Positions 7,645-15,871 of a DNA stretch of 64,000 nucleotides are shown piece by piece. The stretch's first letter is position 1. The number at the start of each line of letters is the position of its first letter. Source of the stretch: Stygiobacter sp. RIFOXYC2_FULL_38_25 (GTDB lineage: Bacteria > Bacteroidota > Ignavibacteria > Ignavibacteriales > Melioribacteraceae); contig MHAZ01000006.1 of NCBI GenBank assembly GCA_001803165.1, positions 373,428 through 437,427 on the forward strand, given 5' to 3'. Below the pieces are notes generated by a model. That model worked only from the letters and a program-made list of their open reading frames with translations. It was not told where the DNA came from and searched no databases. The position numbers and the translations under genes were made by a program.

Positions 7645-9687
7645 TTACAACTTGTACAAATCCTTCATCAAGCTTTCAAACTGTTCAAAGTATAAAGCTT
7701 GTTCTGCATCGCTAAGAGCTTTTGGCGGATCGGGATGAAACTCAATCATAATTCCATGCGCGCCAACAACTTTAGCTGCCTTTGCAAGCGGAATAACTTT
7801 ATCTCTTACACCAATCGCGTGTGACGGATCGGCAATAATCGGCAAGTGAGTTAATTCTTTTACAACCGGAATCGCGCTCAAATCGAAAGTATTTCTTGTT
7901 GCGGTTTCAAATGTTCTAATTCCACGCTCGCAAAGTATAACTTGTCTGTTGCCGTGAGCCAAAATATATTCGGCAGCGTTGAGCCATTCATCAATCGAAG
8001 CACTCAATCCGCGTTTCAACATTACCGGTCTATGAGTTTTACCAACTTCTTTTAGCAGCGCAAAGTTTTGCATGTTGCGCGCACCAATCTGAAGTATGTC
8101 CGCAGTCTTTGCGACTTCGGAAACTTGTTCCGTATCCATTACTTCTGTAATAACCGGCATATCATAATATCTTCCGGCTTCAACAAGTAAGTTCAATCCT
8201 TCGTAGCCCATTCCTTGAAAACTGTATGGAGAAGTTCTAGGTTTGAAACATCCGCCTCGTAAAATTTGAGCACCATTTTCTTTGGCTTCAAGCGCGCACT
8301 TCATAATCATTTCTTCATTCTCAACAGAACATGGTCCTGCCATAACAACAAAACCAGTTCCGCCAATTTCAACGTTGCGTACTTTAATAATCGTGTCTTC
8401 GGATTTATACTCTCTGCTAGCCAAACGGTAACTCTTTGCTTTACCTTTTATTATTGCCGGAGCCGCTACTTCTTTCTTTTCTTCAAATGCCGGAGTTTTT
8501 TCTTCAACATCCAAAATCTTAGAGTATTCAAGTTTAGTTTTCTCTAGTTCTTGAGAAGGATAACTGCCAAGCACTTTCATGAAGCGGGTGTGATGCCCAA
8601 GTTCATCCAGAATTTTTTGAATCGGCTCTTCGGTAATGTTGCCTTCAAAATCGAGGTAGAACATTTCTTCCCAAGGGTTGCCGATAATCGGGCGCGATTC
8701 TAATTTGAGCAAGTTTACTTCATATTTTCTGAACACGCCAAGCGCATCAACAAGAGAACCCGGCGTGTGAGAAGTTGCCATTACAATTGAAGTTTTGCAA
8801 GGAATTCTTGAATCTACTTTTTGCGGCTTACGTGTAGCAATTAAAAATCTGGTGAAGTTTTCAGTTTGATTAGCAACATCGGTTTTGAGAATCTTCAAAC
8901 CATATAGCTTTGCTGCTTCTTCACTTGCAATTGCAGCAAAATAATGATTGCCTTCTTCTGCAACACGCTGAACAGACATTGCCGTATCTGCAAAGTATTC
9001 TATGGCTGCTTTTGGAATTGTCTCTAAAAATTTGCTGCATTGTGCCGCAGCTTGATGATGCGCGTAAATCTTTTTGATTTTGTTAAGCGGAATGTCATCA
9101 ATTGCAACCAAGCAATGTTTTACCTGAAACTTTTCTTCACCGACAATTGACAGCGTTGTGTGAAGCAGTAAATCGTAAACTTCATTAATTCCGCCGGAAG
9201 TAGTATTCTCTATTGGAAGAATTGCGTAATCGGCTTCACCCTTTTCCGCAGCCTCTACAACTTCACTAAATAATTTTCTGAAAACAAAATTCAAAGCGTA
9301 GCCGGAATGAGCAAAATATTTTTGCGCTGCCAAGTAGCTGTAAGAGCCTTCTATTCCTTGAAACGAAATGGAAACAGCCGAGCGTTTTTCGCCTTTATTA
9401 ATTTTGTTCTGAATATAATTTTGCTGTAGCCGGACTGAATCTTCTATAATTTCATAAAAAACTTTAGTGAGATAATGGGAATCCAAACCCTCTTTTTTGC
9501 CTAGTTTAATTAATCTATTCAGCAAGTCGGATTCGCGCTTCTGATCGCGTATCGGGCTTTGCGAATTCTCTTTAGCTAGAATTACTCCTTTGCTTAAATC
9601 TCTTCTTTTGGAAAGAAGCTTTATCAAGTTTTCATCAACTTTATTGATATTCTCGCGTATTTGCGAAATGTCATTCTTTTTAGCCAT
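7645..9687 (-). CDS. Trifunctional chorismate mutase-prephenate dehydratase-DAHP synthase
   Basis: A 680-residue fusion. Residues ~8-95 are an AroQ chorismate mutase (INKVDENLIKLLSKRRDLSK). Residues ~107-290 are prephenate dehydratase (FQGIEGSYSYLAA, NTTSGGINEVYDLL, and the TENFTRFL catalytic segment). Residues ~300-375 are an ACT regulatory domain (TPGSLVDALGVF, LESRP). After a linker, residues ~430-680 are DAHP synthase (GPCSVENEEM, FKPRTSPYSFQG, ILCERGIRTFE, ADPSHAIG). It would join the first step of the shikimate pathway (PEP plus erythrose 4-phosphate) to the two steps from chorismate to phenylpyruvate. The ACT domain suggests phenylalanine feedback on the whole protein. All visible active-site segments look intact. 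Monocistronic, with its own terminator. Confidence 0.92.
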   Translation of the reverse strand: MAKKNDISQIRENINKVDENLIKLLSKRRDLSKGVILAKENSQSPIRDQKRESDLLNRLIKLGKKEGLDSHYLTKVFYEIIEDSVRLQQNYIQNKINKGEKRSAVSISFQGIEGSYSYLAAQKYFAHSGYALNFVFRKLFSEVVEAAEKGEADYAILPIENTTSGGINEVYDLLLHTTLSIVGEEKFQVKHCLVAIDDIPLNKIKKIYAHHQAAAQCSKFLETIPKAAIEYFADTAMSVQRVAEEGNHYFAAIASEEAAKLYGLKILKTDVANQTENFTRFLIATRKPQKVDSRIPCKTSIVMATSHTPGSLVDALGVFRKYEVNLLKLESRPIIGNPWEEMFYLDFEGNITEEPIQKILDELGHHTRFMKVLGSYPSQELEKTKLEYSKILDVEEKTPAFEEKKEVAAPAIIKGKAKSYRLASREYKSEDTIIKVRNVEIGGTGFVVMAGPCSVENEEMIMKCALEAKENGAQILRGGCFKPRTSPYSFQGMGYEGLNLLVEAGRYYDMPVITEVMDTEQVSEVAKTADILQIGARNMQNFALLKEVGKTHRPVMLKRGLSASIDEWLNAAEYILAHGNRQVILCERGIRTFETATRNTFDLSAIPVVKELTHLPIIADPSHAIGVRDKVIPLAKAAKVVGAHGIMIEFHPDPPKALSDAEQALYFEQFESLMKDLYKL

Positions 9688-9770
9688 TGTCTTTCGAATT
9701 GTTTGAAATTAAGGGCTGAATGTAAAGATTTTTTGCCGCTAAATAAAGTATCCGGCTATTTATCTTTTTG

Positions 9771-9802
9771 ATTGACTCGAAAAGTAGTTTAAAGTAAGTT
9801 TG
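9771..9802 (+). promoter_or_regulatory. Promoter candidate for the first cytochrome operon
   Basis: ATTG (9771-9774), a 20-base spacer, then TAAGTTTG (9795-9802) gives a near match to the Bacteroidota TTTG-N19-21-TAnnTTTG promoter. The same stretch also reads as TTGACT-N17-TAAGTT. The leader to the ATG at 9882 would be about 75 bases. Confidence 0.55.
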
Positions 9803-9881
9803 AAATGGACAAAAGTATCCACTTAATGTTTATTCGCTTTTTACACGAATTAAATCGTGAAAATTTACTGGAGGAAGTTAA

Positions 9882-10787
9882 ATGGCAAAACAATCACGAA
9901 GAGATTTTTTGAAGACCTCCGCTATTATCGGTTCTGCCGCCGCTGGGCTTTCAAGTTCAACAAAAGCAGCACCGAAAAATGTTTTATCTGAAGACCGAAT
10001 GGGTGTATTAGTTGATACGACTGTATGCATTGGATGCAGAAAATGTGAATGGGCTTGTAAAACTGCACACAATTTAGCTACTGACCCTATCGAAACTTAC
10101 GAAGACAGAACTGTCTTCAAAGAACAGCGGAGACCAAACGACAAAGCACTTACCGTTGTGAATGAATATCCAAACACAACATCAGACAAGTTTCCTATTA
10201 ACGTAAAAGTACAATGTATGCATTGCGATAAGCCGGCTTGCGTTTCGGCTTGCATTGTTGGTGCTTTCTCAAAAAACGAAAACGGATCAGTTATTTGGGA
10301 CGGGGACAAATGCATCGGCTGCCGCTACTGTATGGTTGCTTGTCCTTTCCAAATCCCGGCATTCGAATTTGAAGAAGCTCTGAAACCGGATATCAAGAAA
10401 TGCGACTTCTGTATTGAGCGCACTTCAAAAGATAAACTTCCGGCATGCGTTGAAATGTGTCCGGTTGAAGCAATTACTTACGGACGGAGAGAAGATTTAT
10501 TAAAAGTAGCAAAGGACAGAATTAAGAATTATCCGCATCGTTATGTTAACAGAATTTTTGGTGAACATGAAGTTGGCGGAACATCATGGTTGTATTTATC
10601 AAGCCGTCAATTTGAGGAAATAGCATTTCCAAAACTCGGTAATGATCCGGCTCCCGGTGTAAGCGAAGCAATCCAGCATGGAATTTTCGCTTACTTCGTT
10701 CCACCAGTTGCTCTTTACGCATTACTTGGTGGAGTTATGTGGTTAAATAAAAACAAAAAGAATCACGAGACGGATACGGAGAACTGA
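9882..10787 (+). CDS. Tat-exported 4x[4Fe-4S] electron transfer subunit (HybA/DmsB-like)
   Basis: A 301-residue protein. It has a twin-arginine signal (QSRRDFLKTS) and Cys clusters CIGCRKCEWAC, CMHCDKPACVSAC, CIGCRYCMVAC and CDFC...CVEMCP, enough for four [4Fe-4S] clusters. A C-terminal membrane anchor (~275-292, FAYFVPPVALYALLGGVMW) is typical of HybA. In this family the subunit wires a quinone-reactive NrfD/HybB protein to a redox partner. The next gene is that NrfD-type subunit, 1 base away, and no molybdopterin or hydrogenase catalytic subunit follows. Strong ribosome site GGAGG before the ATG. Confidence 0.92.
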   Translation: MAKQSRRDFLKTSAIIGSAAAGLSSSTKAAPKNVLSEDRMGVLVDTTVCIGCRKCEWACKTAHNLATDPIETYEDRTVFKEQRRPNDKALTVVNEYPNTTSDKFPINVKVQCMHCDKPACVSACIVGAFSKNENGSVIWDGDKCIGCRYCMVACPFQIPAFEFEEALKPDIKKCDFCIERTSKDKLPACVEMCPVEAITYGRREDLLKVAKDRIKNYPHRYVNRIFGEHEVGGTSWLYLSSRQFEEIAFPKLGNDPAPGVSEAIQHGIFAYFVPPVALYALLGGVMWLNKNKKNHETDTEN

Positions 10788-10788
10788 T

Positions 10789-12018
10789 ATGGAAAACCAT
10801 AAACCAACACCTATTGAAAAAAAATATTTTACACCTGTTGTTATTGGATTAGCTGTTATTGCTCTAAATGGAATGTTATTTCTTTTAGCGAGATTTATTT
10901 TTGGAATTGGCGCTGTAACTAATTTAGATAATCAGCATCCTTGGGGAATTTGGATTGGGGTAGACGTAGCAGCCGGCGTTGCTCTTGCTGCCGGTGGATT
11001 TACTACTGCCGCTCTTGGGCATATAATGCACAAAGATCAGTATCATGCAATTATTCGTCCAGCACTTTTAACAGCAGCGCTCGGCTACACTTTTGTTGCT
11101 GTTAGCGTAATGATAGATTTAGGAAGACCATACTTTATCTGGCATCCGCTTCTAATGTGGAACGGAAGCTCAGTTCTTTTTGAAGTCGGTATTTGCGTTA
11201 TGATTTATCTAACTGTCCTCTACATTGAATTTCTTCCTATAATAACTGAAAGATTTATTGGAAGAGTTAATCTGCCGGGCTTCTTAAAAAAGTTTAACCA
11301 ATCAACAGATAAACTCTTACGTGTTCTTGATAAAGGTTTGGAAAAAACAATGTTCATTTTCATCATTGCCGGCGTTGTTCTTTCTTGCTTACACCAATCC
11401 TCTTTAGGAACTTTAATGGTAATTGCCGGACCGAAGATGCATCCCCTCTGGCAGACACCAATTTTGCCATTGCTCTTTTTGCTTTCAGCAATTTCGGTTG
11501 GCTTCCCAATGGTAATTATGGAATCGCTTATTACTTCCCGTTCATTCAACTTAAAGCCGGAAACAAACATTCTTTCTGATCTCGGAAGTATGGTTGCACC
11601 TCTTTTAGGAATTTACCTTGCCTTCAAGGTTGGAGATATGGTTATCCGCCAAACATTTGTTTACCTAACAGAAATTTCCACAGCAAGTGTAATGTTCACA
11701 CTCGAAATGGTTTTGGGAATTGTAATACCGTTAAGAATATTTCTTTCACGCAGTTTATCTAAAACACCACTTGGATTATTCATCGCATCAATTCTTGTAG
11801 TACTTGGTGTATTGATGAACCGTATAAATAATTTCTTGGTTGCTTACACTCCTCCTTATGAAATACACTCGTACTTCCCTTCGTTCGGAGAAATCTCTGT
11901 TACACTTGGTTTTGTTGCATTAGAAGTACTTTTCTTCCGGTTCTTTGTTATTCAGCTACCTATTGTTAGCGTTCCGGATACAACAGCACCTCAAACAAAA
12001 TTTTCTATCAGAGGATAA
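10789..12018 (+). CDS. NrfD/HybB-family quinone-interacting membrane subunit
   Basis: A 409-residue polytopic protein with about ten transmembrane helices and family-like segments such as HPWGIWIGVDVAAGVALAAGG near the N-terminus and LHQSSLGTLMV mid-protein. HybB/NrfD proteins exchange electrons with menaquinone in the membrane and carry no cofactor of their own. Placed between the FeS subunit and a 13-heme cytochrome, it probably forms a menaquinol:cytochrome c oxidoreductase. The closest described analogues by gene content are the Geobacter CbcSTU-type and Desulfovibrio Hmc/Nhc-type complexes. That comparison is from gene order, not alignment. Confidence 0.9.
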   Translation: MENHKPTPIEKKYFTPVVIGLAVIALNGMLFLLARFIFGIGAVTNLDNQHPWGIWIGVDVAAGVALAAGGFTTAALGHIMHKDQYHAIIRPALLTAALGYTFVAVSVMIDLGRPYFIWHPLLMWNGSSVLFEVGICVMIYLTVLYIEFLPIITERFIGRVNLPGFLKKFNQSTDKLLRVLDKGLEKTMFIFIIAGVVLSCLHQSSLGTLMVIAGPKMHPLWQTPILPLLFLLSAISVGFPMVIMESLITSRSFNLKPETNILSDLGSMVAPLLGIYLAFKVGDMVIRQTFVYLTEISTASVMFTLEMVLGIVIPLRIFLSRSLSKTPLGLFIASILVVLGVLMNRINNFLVAYTPPYEIHSYFPSFGEISVTLGFVALEVLFFRFFVIQLPIVSVPDTTAPQTKFSIRG

Positions 12019-12023
12019 GCACT

Positions 12024-13157
12024 ATGAAAACGAAATTATTAATATTCTTATTTGCTCTTCCACTTTTTGTTTTCTCTCAGAACAAAGTGGAAAAGCTGCA
12101 TCAGACACAAGCGTTAAACTGTAAGACTTGCCATAGCTGCGATATTCCTACAAAAGAAAATCCATGTATAAAACCTTGTCCGCGAGAAAGATTAATTACG
12201 ATAGAACAAACTCCGTCTGACGCGCCGAGTATTTTGACAATAGATAAAATGAAGAAGACTTCCGACATATATGCGCCGGTTGTTTTCTCACATAGACTTC
12301 ATGCAGAAATGGCTGATATGGGAGGCGGATGCAGAATGTGCCATCATTACAATCCGCCGGGAGAAGTTGTTGGCTGCGCAGACTGCCACGAACTAACCCG
12401 CAAGCGTACAGATTTAAGCAAGCCGGATTTGAAAGGCGCGTATCATCAGCAATGTATGAATTGCCACCGCCAATGGAGTGGAAAAGTTGAATGCGAAAGC
12501 TGTCATGCTCAAAATGGTTCAGCCAAGAAAACAGAATCTAAACCGAAGACAGATTTGGCTGCAAAGCAAGTTCATCAAAAAGTAAATCCGCCGGAATTGG
12601 TTAAATATGATACTCCAAAAGCCAACGGTAAAATTGTTTCTTTCAACCATACAGACCACGTTAGCACTTTTTCAATTGATTGCGAGAAGTGCCATTCAAA
12701 CGAAAGTTGCAATAAATGTCATGCTAAATACAAACCGGCTTCACTTGCAAACAGAAGTGTAGCAGATAAACATGTAATCTGTGCAAACTGCCACAATACA
12801 AAAGCAAACTGTTCCGATTGCCACAAAAATTCTGTTGTTGGTTCGTTTAATCATAAAACAAGAACCGGTTTTGATATTGCGAAGAACCATGCAAAGTTAA
12901 CTTGCAACAGATGCCATGTTGAAAAAGGAAAGTTTGCCGGATTGAAAGCTGATTGCAGCATTTGTCACGGAACGTGGACAAAAGAAAATTTCAAACACTT
13001 GATAACCGGCTTACAGTTAGATGAAACTCATGCCGATTTTGAGTGCACTGATTGTCATCAAGATAAAAATTACGCTAACCCAACTTGCAAAAACTGCCAT
13101 GAGGATAAAACTTATCCGAAAGATAAACCGGGAAAGTTGGTTAAGAAGAGCAAATAA
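12024..13157 (+). CDS. Periplasmic 13-heme cytochrome c
   Basis: A 377-residue exported protein (signal MKTKLLIFLFALPLFVFSQ) with 13 CxxCH heme attachment motifs, counted in the translation (first CKTCH ~34, last CKNCH ~358). Many extra His residues could act as distal ligands, including FSHRLH and FNHTDH of the cytochrome c3/c7 type. An additional Cys-rich stretch (CDIPTKENPCIKPC) follows the first heme and does not fit a heme motif; it could bind a metal or form a disulphide. It lies 5 bases after the NrfD gene, and its stop overlaps the kinase start by one base, so it is the likely electron acceptor of the FeS/NrfD pair. Confidence 0.93.
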   Translation: MKTKLLIFLFALPLFVFSQNKVEKLHQTQALNCKTCHSCDIPTKENPCIKPCPRERLITIEQTPSDAPSILTIDKMKKTSDIYAPVVFSHRLHAEMADMGGGCRMCHHYNPPGEVVGCADCHELTRKRTDLSKPDLKGAYHQQCMNCHRQWSGKVECESCHAQNGSAKKTESKPKTDLAAKQVHQKVNPPELVKYDTPKANGKIVSFNHTDHVSTFSIDCEKCHSNESCNKCHAKYKPASLANRSVADKHVICANCHNTKANCSDCHKNSVVGSFNHKTRTGFDIAKNHAKLTCNRCHVEKGKFAGLKADCSICHGTWTKENFKHLITGLQLDETHADFECTDCHQDKNYANPTCKNCHEDKTYPKDKPGKLVKKSK

Positions 13158-15052
13158 TGTTTAGAAAGATCGGCACAAAGTTAATACTTGTTGTAAGCGT
13201 TACTGCGGTAATTATTATCGGAGTCTTTTCCTATTTCAACATAGAAAGACAAACTGAAGTATTGCGTGCGGAAGTACAGCGCCATGCTAATCAATTAAGT
13301 GAAAGTGTTAAGAATGCTACCCGCTTCGCTATGCTCAAGAATGATAGAGACTACATACAGCAAATTATAGATAGAATAGGAAAAGACCCGGCTATTAACG
13401 ACGTAAAGATTATGAACAAAGAGGGCGAGATAATTTATTCTTCCCGCCCGGATAATATTGGCAAGATGCTCGATAAACAAGCTCAAAGCTGTTATGCTTG
13501 TCATGCCGCAAATCGCCCTTTAGAAAAACTTTCGATGAAAAACCGGACGAGAATTTTTACTGCCAATCCGGATTCAGCTCAAGTACTGGGCATAATCAAC
13601 CCTATTTACAACGAGCCAAGTTGTTTTGAATCGGATTGCCACGCGCATGAGCCAAGCGCAAAAGTGCTTGGTGTTCTTGATGTAACAATTTCATTGAAAG
13701 ACATTGAGAAGCAAATTCAATCGAATGAAATACAAGGAGCTGTTTTTGCGGTTGTAGCTATTGTTGCAATTGGTTTCATCATTGGCTTTTTTGTAAAGCG
13801 CTACGTTGATCAACCGGTTAAAGAATTAGTAAACGCTACAGAACAAGTTGCTGCGGGAAACATTAATTATAAGATAACAAACCTCGGCAAAGATGAACTC
13901 GGCAAACTTGGTAGATCATTCAATGACATGACGAAGAAACTGGATGAAACAAGCCAGCAATTGTATCAATCAACAAAGATGGCTTCGCTGGGTCAGCTTG
14001 CAGCCGGAGTTGCGCACGAAATCAATAATCCTCTTACCGGCGTTTTAACTTACAGCAGTTTTTTGTTGAAACGGACAAAAGACAATCCGCAAATGCAAGA
14101 AGACTTAAATGTAATTGTGCGCGAAACAATGAGAAGCCGAGAAATTGTAAAAGGATTGCTCGACTTCGCTCGTCAATCTGTTCCGAAGAAAAGTTTATGC
14201 AACCTAAACGAAATTCTTGACCGCGCAATTGCAGTAGTAAGCAATCAACTGAAGCTAAACAGAATTACAATCGAGCGGATTAACGATCCGGAGTTACCGG
14301 AAATCACTGCCGATGCAAATCAGATTCAGCAAGTATTTCTAAACTTGTTTGTAAATGGAATTGATGCGATTGGACAAGATGGAAAAATTACAGTTAGAAC
14401 ATCGCATACAAGTTTGTCTCCTCGCGGAATTACTCAAATTAAAAATGCTGTTTGCGGAAAAACTCATAGTTTAATAGACCCGCAGCATAAAATTGGCGGA
14501 ATGCCTTCAATCAAAATGAAAATAAAATCCAACGGTAATGAAGGTTTTGTTCATCTCGATCCTGTTTATGGGAATCACCGGCATTACTTTGGAATTAATT
14601 TAGACAAAGGCTCAAGCAATACTCTTTCTTGTCCTACTTGCGATATGTCTTTGATTGATAAAACCGCAAAATGCCCTGAGTGCGGCGGACCTGTTTACAA
14701 GATTCAAGTTCCTAATCAAGGATTTATTGAAGGCTGCGCTTCATTCAAAGATAGCTGGCAGCGTTGGGGATATGTTGACGCTGCAGGCGAGAAAAAATTT
14801 GTAGAGATTGATATTGCTGATAATGGCTGCGGCATTCCGGCAGAAAATCTGAGCAAAATTTTTGAACCCTTCTTTTCAACCAAAGGACAGCGAGGAACCG
14901 GCTTAGGACTTTCTGTTATTTGGGGAATCATAGATAACCACAACGGTGTCATTTCTGTTCAAAGTGAAGTAGGAACCCCGCCTGCCGGCAAGACAGGAGG
15001 AACAACATTTTCTATTAGATTGCCGCAAGGAAACACAAAATCGTTTGTATGA
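13157..15052 (+). CDS. Heme-c-motif histidine kinase with zinc ribbon inserted in the ATPase domain
   Basis: A 631-residue kinase. TM1 (~8-27) and TM2 (~193-214) bracket a periplasmic sensor domain. This holds CYACH (112-116), a canonical heme-c motif, and CFESDCH (156-162), a CX4CH variant. HAMP (~215-265) and HisKA (GVAHEINNPLTG, His287) follow. The HATPase has its N box at ~394-406 and G1/G2 (DNGCGIP ~555, GTGLGL ~580). A ~135-residue insertion lies between them, with a CPTC-x10-CPEC zinc-ribbon-like motif (492-509). The domain order suggests a periplasmic redox or ligand sensor reading the heme, with the cytoplasmic insertion as a second metal-dependent input. Its stop overlaps the response regulator start. 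Confidence 0.9.
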   Translation: MFRKIGTKLILVVSVTAVIIIGVFSYFNIERQTEVLRAEVQRHANQLSESVKNATRFAMLKNDRDYIQQIIDRIGKDPAINDVKIMNKEGEIIYSSRPDNIGKMLDKQAQSCYACHAANRPLEKLSMKNRTRIFTANPDSAQVLGIINPIYNEPSCFESDCHAHEPSAKVLGVLDVTISLKDIEKQIQSNEIQGAVFAVVAIVAIGFIIGFFVKRYVDQPVKELVNATEQVAAGNINYKITNLGKDELGKLGRSFNDMTKKLDETSQQLYQSTKMASLGQLAAGVAHEINNPLTGVLTYSSFLLKRTKDNPQMQEDLNVIVRETMRSREIVKGLLDFARQSVPKKSLCNLNEILDRAIAVVSNQLKLNRITIERINDPELPEITADANQIQQVFLNLFVNGIDAIGQDGKITVRTSHTSLSPRGITQIKNAVCGKTHSLIDPQHKIGGMPSIKMKIKSNGNEGFVHLDPVYGNHRHYFGINLDKGSSNTLSCPTCDMSLIDKTAKCPECGGPVYKIQVPNQGFIEGCASFKDSWQRWGYVDAAGEKKFVEIDIADNGCGIPAENLSKIFEPFFSTKGQRGTGLGLSVIWGIIDNHNGVISVQSEVGTPPAGKTGGTTFSIRLPQGNTKSFV

Positions 15053-15843
15053 TGAAAAGCCATTGCAACATATTGATCATAGATGACGAACAAGTTATCA
15101 TAGACTCGATCAGCAAGATTGCGAGTCTCGAAGAACTTTCTGTTGATTCTTCATTGCTTGGGAAAGATGCGTTCAAAAAGATTTCTGAAAAAGATTTTGA
15201 TCTTATCATTTGCGATATAATGCTGCCTGAGATGGATGGATTTCAAATTATAAATGAATTAGCGAAAAGGAATATTGAAACTCCGGTGATAATGACAACC
15301 GGATATTCAACAATAGAAAACGCTGTAAAGTCGCTATATCTCGGCGCAATAGATTTTATACCAAAACCGTTTACAATTGATGAAATGATTTCGCTGATTC
15401 ACCGCGGAATGCGTTACAGTAAATTGCTCGCGGCTAAGAAAAAAAATGTTGAAAGCGTTTTGCTTGTACCATGCCCGGCAAAGTATTACAGGCTTGGCTA
15501 CTCTTGCTGGATGAACAAAGAACTTGATGGCTCTGTACTTATCGGTGCAACAGATTTTTTTATTAAAACAGTTGAGCCTGTTAGACAAATTGAATTACTA
15601 AATCACGGCGAAATTTTAACACAAGCTTCACCTTGCGCAAAATTTAGAACAGATGATGAATTAGCTCACCCGCTTTATTCCGTGTTGAGCGGAAACATCA
15701 TCGAACGAAACGAAAAAGTTATTGAACAGCCCGAGCTTTTGGAAAAAGATCCTTATTTCGATGGTTGGCTCTATAGAATTATTCCAACCGAATTCGATTA
15801 TGAAATGAAGATTTTAATTCCATGCAGTTCGGATAGATCTTAA
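15049..15843 (+). CDS. Response regulator with degenerate GcvH-like output domain
   Basis: A 264-residue protein. Residues 5-125 are a REC domain (DDEQ acidic pocket, phospho-acceptor Asp56 in IICDIMLPEMDG, switch Thr and KPF). The C-terminal ~130 residues resemble the glycine-cleavage H protein: DGSVLIGATDFFIK, a hammerhead-like core, YSVLSGNIIERNEKV and DPYFDGWLYRI. The canonical lipoyl-lysine segment (ESVKA) is absent. No DNA-binding, GGDEF or ATPase domain is present. The ATG overlaps the kinase stop (ATGATG), so kinase and regulator are translationally coupled. The H-like domain may bind or sense a partner; its output is unknown. Confidence 0.85.
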   Translation: MMKSHCNILIIDDEQVIIDSISKIASLEELSVDSSLLGKDAFKKISEKDFDLIICDIMLPEMDGFQIINELAKRNIETPVIMTTGYSTIENAVKSLYLGAIDFIPKPFTIDEMISLIHRGMRYSKLLAAKKKNVESVLLVPCPAKYYRLGYSCWMNKELDGSVLIGATDFFIKTVEPVRQIELLNHGEILTQASPCAKFRTDDELAHPLYSVLSGNIIERNEKVIEQPELLEKDPYFDGWLYRIIPTEFDYEMKILIPCSSDRS

Positions 15844-15871
15844 GTAAGTTTATCAAACTAAGGAGACTATT

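Noticed and set aside
7441-7695. Short ORFs between the barrel gene and the aromatic fusion gene
   Set aside because: They run through the inverted CGCAAAG repeats and the terminator hairpin, so their open frames are accidental.
9882-12018. FeS protein plus NrfD as hydrogenase-2 (HybA/HybB) or nitrite/polysulfide reductase
   Set aside because: No [NiFe]-hydrogenase large or small subunit, molybdopterin subunit or NrfA-type cytochrome is present; a multiheme cytochrome takes that place.
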